Below are positions 1-5,302 of a stretch of 5,302 nucleotides of DNA, one piece after another. Numbering within the stretch: the stretch's first letter is position 1; each line of letters opens with the position of its first letter. The notes beneath the pieces were generated by a model. That model did no database searches. It had not been told where the DNA came from and worked only from the letters and a program-made list of their open reading frames with translations. Position numbers and translations under genes: made by a program. This stretch comes from an uncultured Bacteriovorax sp. (GTDB lineage Bacteria > Bdellovibrionota > Bacteriovoracia > Bacteriovoracales > Bacteriovoracaceae): contig CAMLRB010000235.1 in the NCBI GenBank assembly GCA_946482295.1, positions 1 through 5,302 on the forward strand, read 5' to 3'.

Positions 1-17
1 ATCAGTAGAACATTTTT

Positions 18-2072
18 ATGAAAACAATTCTTTCTCTGGCCTTTGCTCAGGATCAGTTTAATTACGATGAAGAAGTCACGTTCTTCGGTGAAACCTATCG
101 TGTGATTCAGTACTCGACTAACTTTGATGTGTCTCTAACGGAAGAGTTAATCAAGAAGTATGACGGACATTGCGATGTCATCTGTCTCTCTGGTATTCCT
201 CAAAAAATCAAATTCAAGAAGTGGAACTTCCTTCACCCAGATAGCTACCGTTTAAAAACGGCCGCGAAATATACTCCGATTGTCGATGGTCAGATTATTA
301 AAGATGTCTACATTCCCTATGCACTCAGAATGTTTCAATTGAAACAACCACACTTTTTTCATAAAAAGAAAGTAGGGATGTATTCGGCCGGACTTCAGAT
401 TAGTTTTGTTGAGCCTCTTTTTGAACTGTTTGGTGAAGTTGTGATGGCCGATCCATTCTTTCTTTTAAAAATTCCTATGACCCTTCATAGACAAGTGTCA
501 CTGGAGAGATTTTTAAAAACACTTGCACCAGTTTTAAAAATGATGAAGGTTCAAAAAACTTTTGTTCCAGAATTTAATGAAAAAAATAGAAAACTCAATC
601 GCGCGCTGGATGAATTTTTAAGTTGTAACGTCCTAGTTGGTAATGAAGCAAATATCAACTTTTTAGAACTTTCGCATTTAAAAGGAAAGACACTTATTAT
701 TGATATTGTCTCTCCTCAGTTTGAACAAAAACTCAAACAGTCTGGATTGCATGAAGCGCTTGTTTGTCTTCCGCAATTTACTGATAATCCAAAACTAAAT
801 TATTCTATTTTGGAAGGGATTATTCAGCTTAAAAAAAGTGTAGGTGATTTCGTCAATCAAGATGATGTCATTAAAGTTGTAGAGGAAATGAAGCTCACTC
901 CTGAACTGAGAACTTTTAACGAAAACAGCGAAGAAGAAACAAAGTTCGCTTTCGTTATCCATCCACTTTCAGCGAAGTATATTTTTAAGCACCCATATCT
1001 GAAGTTTTTGAAAAATCACTCGAAGCCACTTGAGAAAATCGCGGAAGAGGCGATGACTTATATTCCTGGGTTTTTCTATGGGAATATTGACGGGGTTGTC
1101 AGTGAGAAAAATGGAAAAAAAGTCAAAGGACTTATTTATACAGTAACAGAGACTCCTAAAAAACTAATGGAGAGTAAACCAGACGTCGTTTACAAAAAGA
1201 TTTTAAAGCTCTGTGAAAAAGCTGATCAGGAAGGAGCGAAAATAATTGGACTTGGTGCCTACACAAAAATCGTAGGTGATGCCGGTGTAACGATTGATCG
1301 CATGAGTCCAATTCCTGTCACCACCGGAAATTCTCTCTCTGCGGCCTCCACTCTTTGGGCAGCGAAACTCGCCGTAGAAAAACTTGGCTTTGTTGAAAAA
1401 GAAGAGTCGCGCTTTAAAGGCGTCGTAATGGTAGTCGGAGCAACGGGAAGTATTGGGGCAGTTTCTGCCAAGATTCTTGCTCTTTCTTGGGATGAAATTA
1501 TTATCGTGGCCCCACGAGCGTATAAGCTGATGGAGCTAAGAGATGAAATTCTCGCCATTAATCCAAATGCTAAAATTGAAATTTCAACAAACGCAGATAA
1601 CTATTCTCACAAATGCGATTTGATTATTACGACAACTTCAGGACAAGGAAAAACGGTTCTGGATATTATGAAAGTTAAACCAGGTTGCGTAATTTGTGAT
1701 GTTTCTCGTCCGTTTGATATACGAGAAGAGGATGCAATTAAGCGCCCAGATGTTCTCGTTATCGCCAGTGGAGAAGTTACTCTCCCTGGTGATGTAAACA
1801 TCAGAGCGGATTTAGGATTGGAAGGAAAAATCGTTTACGCTTGTTTGGCGGAAACGGCCCTTCTTGCCATGGATGGAAAATTAGAATCTTTTACATTATC
1901 GAGAAACATTAATTATGAAAAAGTTTTAGAGATAGACAAAATGGCCAAAGAGCACGGTGTGCGCCTTTCTCAAATTATGGGACATGCTGGTTTTATCAGT
2001 GATGAAGAGTTTAATCTTTGTCGTGAACACGCCGTCAATAAATTGAAAACGAAAAAGAAAAAAGGATCATAG
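18..2072 (+). CDS. Two-domain acyl-ACP reductase (AAR)-like fatty aldehyde-forming enzyme with a quinate 5-dehydrogenase-like N-terminal domain
   Basis: The C-terminal half (about residues 311-684) resembles cyanobacterial long-chain acyl-ACP reductase, a cytoplasmic NADPH-dependent enzyme that reduces acyl-ACP or acyl-CoA to fatty aldehyde. Visible matches are GLGAYTKI (411-418), the TTGNS motif (435-439), a Rossmann-type loop G474-A-T-G477-S-I-G480 after hydrophobic residues, and YACLAET (607-613). Cys609 in that last motif aligns with the catalytic Cys of the cyanobacterial enzyme (FACFAEA context). Cyanobacterial AAR is about 340 residues, so some 300 residues here are extra. Residues 1-295, with CLSGIP (56-61), TPIVDG (86-91) and a GKTLIIDIVS strand (223-232), recall proteins commonly labelled quinate 5-dehydrogenase; this match is from memory and weaker. 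The tail is Lys-rich (KLKTKKKKGS). The ATG fits the N-terminal domain start, although the 17 visible upstream bases show no clear ribosome site. The gene is cotranscribed, by inference, with the BtaA-like gene two bases downstream. The AAR call is fairly sure; the substrate is not known. Confidence 0.82.
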   Translation: MKTILSLAFAQDQFNYDEEVTFFGETYRVIQYSTNFDVSLTEELIKKYDGHCDVICLSGIPQKIKFKKWNFLHPDSYRLKTAAKYTPIVDGQIIKDVYIPYALRMFQLKQPHFFHKKKVGMYSAGLQISFVEPLFELFGEVVMADPFFLLKIPMTLHRQVSLERFLKTLAPVLKMMKVQKTFVPEFNEKNRKLNRALDEFLSCNVLVGNEANINFLELSHLKGKTLIIDIVSPQFEQKLKQSGLHEALVCLPQFTDNPKLNYSILEGIIQLKKSVGDFVNQDDVIKVVEEMKLTPELRTFNENSEEETKFAFVIHPLSAKYIFKHPYLKFLKNHSKPLEKIAEEAMTYIPGFFYGNIDGVVSEKNGKKVKGLIYTVTETPKKLMESKPDVVYKKILKLCEKADQEGAKIIGLGAYTKIVGDAGVTIDRMSPIPVTTGNSLSAASTLWAAKLAVEKLGFVEKEESRFKGVVMVVGATGSIGAVSAKILALSWDEIIIVAPRAYKLMELRDEILAINPNAKIEISTNADNYSHKCDLIITTTSGQGKTVLDIMKVKPGCVICDVSRPFDIREEDAIKRPDVLVIASGEVTLPGDVNIRADLGLEGKIVYACLAETALLAMDGKLESFTLSRNINYEKVLEIDKMAKEHGVRLSQIMGHAGFISDEEFNLCREHAVNKLKTKKKKGS
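2062..2066 (+). promoter_or_regulatory. Shine-Dalgarno site of the BtaA-like gene, inside the end of the reductase gene
   Basis: AAGGA lies 8 bases before the ATG at 2075 and overlaps the last codons (Lys-rich tail) of the upstream gene, whose stop is at 2070-2072. It supports the ATG at 2075 as the start and suggests coupled translation of the two genes. Confidence 0.75.
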
Positions 2073-2074
2073 AG

Positions 2075-3163
2075 ATGGGACAAAAGTATTTTACTGGTTT
2101 GAATTATACTCTTGGAAACGAAGATACGAGTGTCGAAATTGCGATTATTAAAAAGCATAAACCTAAAAGTATTTTTTCTATTTGCGGAAGTGGTGGACGC
2201 TCATTGCCACTAATGCATGATGAATGCGAACACCTCGTGCTTGGAGATCTTTCAAAAGAACAGCTTCTTCTCGCTGAGCTTCGCTTTCATACGTACAAAG
2301 AATTTTCGCCTGAAGATTTTCTTCTTTTCTGGGGATACTATCCGTACGGAGATGATAATCACAAAACGAAAAGACGCGAACTTTTTACATCGTTAAAGCT
2401 TTCAGATGCGGCCTATGCTTTTTTTTCACAGGTTTTTCATGAAATTAATTATGGTTCACTTCTCTATCTCGGAAAGTGGGAGAGAACCTTTGCCTTTTTT
2501 GCTAAGATTAATATGGTTCTTCTTGCTCCTCTTCATGATAAAATAATGCGATTTGATTCACTTGAAGAACAAAAATACTATTATCAAAATGAATTTCCCA
2601 TGAAACGTTGGAAAGGGCTACTTCATCTTCTTGGTAACAAGGCCATGTTCAATGCCCTTTTATACAAAGGTGACTTTATAAAAAAGAATTCACCTCTTTC
2701 TCATTTCGATTACTATTTTCAGGCCTTCGACCGACTTTTTACCCGCGATCTTGCACAAAAAAGTTTTTTCCTGAATCTTTGTTTTCATGGAAAAATAAAT
2801 TCTTTGGAAGGTGTACCTGTTGAGGCGAATGCTGAGTCTATTGAGAGAATAAAAAAATCTAAGGCCTCAGTTTCTTATCTCCAGGAAGACTTTATAAAAG
2901 CGCTTTCTCGTGGAGATCAAAAATTTGATTTCGCTTCACTTAGTGACGTTCCGTCTTATTTTGGTGGAGAGATTGAACGTATGTACATGCATCAGATTAA
3001 GCCAGGTTTAAATCCTGGGGCCATAGTCGTCGTACGTTATTACCTGAGAAATTCAGAATGTGATTTGAGAGGATACGAAGAAATCACATCTGAGTTCCAA
3101 ACTGAGATCGAGCTGGAAAAAGTTCAAATGTACGATATCAGAGTCTATAGATTCAAAGGCTAA
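2075..3163 (+). CDS. DUF3419/BtaA-type S-adenosylmethionine 3-amino-3-carboxypropyltransferase
   Basis: The protein resembles BtaA, which moves the 3-amino-3-carboxypropyl group of S-adenosylmethionine to diacylglycerol, giving diacylglyceryl-homoserine, the precursor of betaine lipids. Family marks in order are NYTLGNED near the N-terminus (10-17), a SAM-binding glycine loop SICGSGG (35-41), an acidic strand end GDLSKEQLLLAELR (57-70, equivalent to the family's D-x-N-P-x-Q-x-x-L-x-x-x-K segment), GKWER (133-137), FASLSDVPSYF (286-296, matching the family's LSD-I-F-E-Y-M segment) and PGAIVVVRYYL (314-324). The 362 residues are about normal for the family. No signal peptide or clear membrane span is seen, so it is likely cytoplasmic or peripheral to the membrane. 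It sits two bases behind the acyl reductase gene with its own AAGGA site, so the two form an operon. No BtaB-type N-methyltransferase is present here. The acceptor could be a lipid other than diacylglycerol; family membership is surer than substrate. Confidence 0.82.
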   Translation: MGQKYFTGLNYTLGNEDTSVEIAIIKKHKPKSIFSICGSGGRSLPLMHDECEHLVLGDLSKEQLLLAELRFHTYKEFSPEDFLLFWGYYPYGDDNHKTKRRELFTSLKLSDAAYAFFSQVFHEINYGSLLYLGKWERTFAFFAKINMVLLAPLHDKIMRFDSLEEQKYYYQNEFPMKRWKGLLHLLGNKAMFNALLYKGDFIKKNSPLSHFDYYFQAFDRLFTRDLAQKSFFLNLCFHGKINSLEGVPVEANAESIERIKKSKASVSYLQEDFIKALSRGDQKFDFASLSDVPSYFGGEIERMYMHQIKPGLNPGAIVVVRYYLRNSECDLRGYEEITSEFQTEIELEKVQMYDIRVYRFKG

Positions 3164-3239
3164 GTATCTGGCAATAATCCTTGGCATTTTTTCATATATT
3201 GATCTTTAATCGATCGTCCAGACCGTTAATTTTTCAGCT

Positions 3240-3254
3240 GAATTTTTATAATTC
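3240..3254. repeat. Short inverted repeat overlapping the putative -10 box
   Basis: GAATT (3240-3244) and AATTC (3250-3254) are perfect inverted arms around a five-base loop TTTAT, and the right arm shares bases with the TATAAT. It could be an operator half-site pair or a chance AT-rich dyad. The stem is too weak and too poorly placed for a terminator. Confidence 0.3.
3247..3252 (+). promoter_or_regulatory. Putative -10 box of the lipoprotein gene promoter
   Basis: A perfect TATAAT stands 47 bases before the ATG at 3300. The expected -35 position, 16-18 bases upstream, shows only weak resemblance to TTGACA (GTTAAT or CGTTAA around 3224-3230), so an activator or a UP-like AT-rich stretch may matter. 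A second -10-like hexamer, TATAGT, lies at 3269-3274. In AT-rich DNA such matches occur by chance, so confidence is moderate to low. Confidence 0.4.
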
Positions 3255-3287
3255 CGATACGAGCTTAGTATAGTTGAAGTCCTTAAC

Positions 3288-3291
3288 TAGG
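3288..3291 (+). promoter_or_regulatory. Weak ribosome binding site of the lipoprotein gene
   Basis: TAGG lies 8 bases before the ATG at 3300, followed by an A-rich spacer. The match is weak, but the spacing is right, and the resulting N-terminus is a complete lipoprotein signal peptide, which decides the start. Confidence 0.4.
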
Positions 3292-3299
3292 CTAAAAAT

Positions 3300-5302
3300 A
3301 TGAAATATGCACACTTACTTTTACTCACCCTAACAGTTGCTTTCAGTGCGTGTTCAAAAGCACCTGAGAAAACTGCGGCAAAATTAAAACTTTCACTTTC
3401 AGGTATTGTAAATATCACAAATGGTGTTGGTTCAGGTGGAGCGATGCTTTTCGGTAAGTCTTCTAGCGGTGAGATGTTTGGTAAAAACGTTTCAGGAACT
3501 GAAGAAACTTTAGATATTCCTAATGGCGATTGGATTTTTTATGCTTTGATGTGGGATACATCAAATACTGGTAAACCAATGAATGACAAAGTCTATTGTG
3601 CGAAAACATTTTCAAAACTTTCAGGAACTGAAGTTACTCTCAATATGAATTTGAACAATGCTACATGTGCAGACACAGATTTTTCAGGTGGTCGTTCTTA
3701 CTCGGCAGCGGGATTGATAGTTCGATTTGCGGATATCTTTTTAGAAGAATGTGATGAAGTAAATGTTGCTACTTCTCCGTGGTATTGTGGAAGAGATAAT
3801 CAAGGAAGTGCTGTTTCCTATCGATTTAAATTTCAAAGTTATAAAAAAGGTCCTGGCGCACCTTACGGTTTTATGCCTGATGCGTATTATGGAACATGTA
3901 AAACAATCGACAGTTCAACTTCAACAGATATTCTTAGTAAAGGTTTAGAAATAAATTTTCCGAGTGGAAACGGTGTTACTCCATTTGTTGGATCTGTAGA
4001 AATGTTTTTGGGATCTACAACTTGCGATACAACTGAAGCTAAAGGCATGCACACTATTTCTTTCTTAGGCGGACTGGGCGTTGCTGCTTCTGCCACAAAT
4101 GCCCATGTTATTCATTCGACACAAACATGTTCAAATGTCATCAACGGAAGCCAAATACCAGGTCTCTCTAATCACGAGAAGGAACTTTATTGTGAATCTT
4201 ATCTAGGGGATTGGGATGGAACTAACTGTACTTCAATTCGCCCCCATATAACAAAATATATTCCGAGCAATCTATGCACAAGTGGTTTGACGACCTCTAC
4301 TCCTGCAATTAAGCATCTTGTCTCGATACCACGGTCAGTACTGTGCGATCGCTATGAAGGAAAATCAATCCAAATTGGCGTACACCCATTTGCTGGTGGT
4401 AAAGGAAATGCGGATAGACCTTATAAAATTTGCAATGAATGGCAAATAAATCAAATAGGTGAAATTAACTCTTCACTTGCTTATGCCAGTAATCATTTAA
4501 AGTTGATGAATGATTTAGATATGAATAAGGCGGATTTTGGGCCTTACTCTAAACCTACATGCGCGAGTATCGTCGGTTCAATTATAACCGATAAACACCA
4601 TAATTTAAATCCACTTGATCAAGCGTTCTCTGGAACTTGTGGAACGACACGCTCAACATCAACACATAAATTCTTAGGTACATTTATTGGTAATAATAAA
4701 ACGATATATAACTCGCGCATTTTTTTAAAAAATACATCTGAAATAGGTTTTGTTCGTAAGCTAGGTAATACAGGCCATATTAGAAATCTTAACTTTAAAA
4801 ATTTAGAAGTATCAGGATACACTCAAGTCGGTGGGATTGCTGGCCAAGTTGATGGAAATGGTTCGTACATAGAAAATATCAAATTAGTAAATATTGATAT
4901 AGAAGGAAAAGAAAACACAGGTGTGGGTGGTAATTATGTCGGTGGAGTTGCTGGTTCGATTAATTTAGATTCAGGAATCGATCGTATACTAATTAGTGAA
5001 GGTGAAGTTAGAGGAAGTGGACATTTAGGTGGAATCGCTGGTTACACAAATGGTTACATTAGCAAAGTAAAATTTCGCGGTAAAGTTGAACATCACTCAA
5101 GCATTGATGATGCAATTGGCGGAATTGCAGGACAATCTGGAAGTAACTCGAATATAAATGAAGTTGCGTCTGAAGGGATTATCATCTCTTCTTCATATAA
5201 GACAGGTGGACTTGTAGGGTTTAACGAAGGAAATCTCGATAACAGCTATTCGACTATGGGGATTTTTGTGAATGCCCCAGATGCCACAATTTATGCTGGT
5301 GG
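3300..5302 (+). CDS. Large Cys-rich surface lipoprotein with GLUG-type repeats (3' end outside the window)
   Basis: The frame from ATG 3300 stays open through the window edge, giving 667 full codons without a stop. Residues 1-17 form a lipoprotein signal peptide (MKY, then a hydrophobic core) ending in FSAC, with the lipidated Cys at 18; Phe at -3 is a tolerated lipobox variant. Residues about 25-125 look like a small beta-sandwich domain (LDIPNGDWIFYALMWD, then Cys100 and Cys123). Residues 126-447 are Cys-rich. From residue 364, FAGGKGNADRPYKI followed by LKLMNDLDM (400-408) and FLGTFIGNNKTI (457-468) is the usual lead-in of GLUG proteins. GLUG-like repeats follow (V/I/L/T-GG-I/L/V-A/V-G), predicted to stack as a beta-helix. 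The protein is likely exported to the outer membrane and may act in adhesion or cell contact; that role is inferred from other GLUG proteins. The gene probably has its own promoter and is not part of the lipid operon. Confidence 0.85.
   Translation, partial: MKYAHLLLLTLTVAFSACSKAPEKTAAKLKLSLSGIVNITNGVGSGGAMLFGKSSSGEMFGKNVSGTEETLDIPNGDWIFYALMWDTSNTGKPMNDKVYCAKTFSKLSGTEVTLNMNLNNATCADTDFSGGRSYSAAGLIVRFADIFLEECDEVNVATSPWYCGRDNQGSAVSYRFKFQSYKKGPGAPYGFMPDAYYGTCKTIDSSTSTDILSKGLEINFPSGNGVTPFVGSVEMFLGSTTCDTTEAKGMHTISFLGGLGVAASATNAHVIHSTQTCSNVINGSQIPGLSNHEKELYCESYLGDWDGTNCTSIRPHITKYIPSNLCTSGLTTSTPAIKHLVSIPRSVLCDRYEGKSIQIGVHPFAGGKGNADRPYKICNEWQINQIGEINSSLAYASNHLKLMNDLDMNKADFGPYSKPTCASIVGSIITDKHHNLNPLDQAFSGTCGTTRSTSTHKFLGTFIGNNKTIYNSRIFLKNTSEIGFVRKLGNTGHIRNLNFKNLEVSGYTQVGGIAGQVDGNGSYIENIKLVNIDIEGKENTGVGGNYVGGVAGSINLDSGIDRILISEGEVRGSGHLGGIAGYTNGYISKVKFRGKVEHHSSIDDAIGGIAGQSGSNSNINEVASEGIIISSSYKTGGLVGFNEGNLDNSYSTMGIFVNAPDATIYAG
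4743..5302 (+). repeat. GLUG-type protein repeat array within the lipoprotein gene
   Basis: Repeat cores start at residues 510 (VGGIAGQVDG), 547 (VGGVAGSI), 576 (LGGIAGYTNG), 606 (IGGIAGQSGS) and 635 (TGGLVGFNEG), with a degenerate first rung IGFVRKLGNTGHIRNL at 482. Spacings are 28, 37, 29, 30 and 29 residues. Each core is followed by an N/S-rich turn and a hydrophobic strand, as in the GLUG motif (Pfam PF07581) of bacterial adhesins and some surface proteases. The repeats are conserved in protein but not in DNA, so the array is old rather than a fresh tandem duplication. It probably continues past the window edge. Confidence 0.8.

Larger units (their letters stand above)
3164..3299. other. 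Intergenic gap between the lipid operon and the lipoprotein gene
   Basis: This stretch holds no gene. It is strongly AT-rich, and contains a T6 run (3187-3192) not preceded by a stable GC-rich stem, so no rho-independent terminator can be called. The right half carries the putative promoter of the lipoprotein gene. An imperfect dyad, CGATC (3211-3215) facing GACCG (3221-3225) with one mismatch, could be a protein-binding site, but it is short enough to arise by chance. Confidence 0.6.

Noticed and set aside
1259..1558. Minus-strand open frame of 99 codons
   Set aside because: It lies wholly inside the strongly supported acyl reductase gene, its protein is Ser/Thr/Ile-rich without a family, and it is the antisense shadow of that gene.
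1607..2158. Two minus-strand open frames (1607-1801 and 1970-2158)
   Set aside because: Both are antisense to the reductase gene or its junction with the BtaA-like gene and have no recognisable protein features.
3156..3192. Possible rho-independent terminator after the BtaA-like gene
   Set aside because: A T6 run exists, but the only stem found (AAGG with CCTT across a 19-base loop) is too weak to count.
3763..3948. Plus-strand open frame of 61 codons
   Set aside because: It is out of frame within the lipoprotein gene, whose own frame is continuous and has a signal peptide, Cys pattern and repeats.
3887..4096. Minus-strand open frame of 69 codons
   Set aside because: Antisense to the lipoprotein gene, with no ribosome site or family resemblance seen.
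4720..4732. T7A6 tract in the lipoprotein gene as a regulatory or slippage element
   Set aside because: It is explained by Ile-Phe-Leu-Lys-Asn codons in a continuous frame in AT-rich DNA.
4619..4822. Minus-strand open frame of 67 codons
   Set aside because: Antisense to the lipoprotein gene just before the GLUG repeats; no independent support.

Overview
This window is AT-rich, densely coded bacterial DNA with every supported gene on the + strand. Two features suggest a low-GC member of the Bdellovibrionota, such as a Bacteriovorax or Peredibacter relative: a large Cys-rich lipoprotein with GLUG repeats, and a codon style rich in AAA, GAA, TTT and TCT. This taxonomic guess is an inference from style, not from a marker gene.

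Positions 18-3163 hold a tight two-gene unit. The first gene (18-2072) encodes a 684-residue protein. Its C-terminal half (about 311-684) matches the long-chain acyl-ACP reductase (AAR) family known best from cyanobacteria, including the GxxGxxG nucleotide loop and the catalytic-Cys context. Its N-terminal half (about 1-295) resembles a separate family usually labelled quinate 5-dehydrogenase-like. Two bases after its stop codon comes a 362-residue DUF3419/BtaA-type protein (2075-3163), predicted to transfer the 3-amino-3-carboxypropyl group of S-adenosylmethionine. One enzyme is predicted to reduce acyl thioesters to fatty aldehydes, and the other belongs to the family that makes the homoserine head group of betaine lipids. 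The pair therefore looks like a lipid-modification unit. A joint product is speculation.

Positions 3164-3299 are a 136-base non-coding gap with a good -10 box (TATAAT) and a small overlapping inverted repeat, but no convincing terminator.

From 3300 a third gene runs open to the right edge of the window (at least 667 codons). It encodes a secreted lipoprotein: lipobox Cys at residue 18, a Cys-rich region to residue 447, then a Cys-free stretch of GLUG-type repeats spaced 28-37 residues apart. It is probably a surface beta-helix protein, and its C-terminus is not in the window. No RNA gene, mobile element, CRISPR array or origin was seen.
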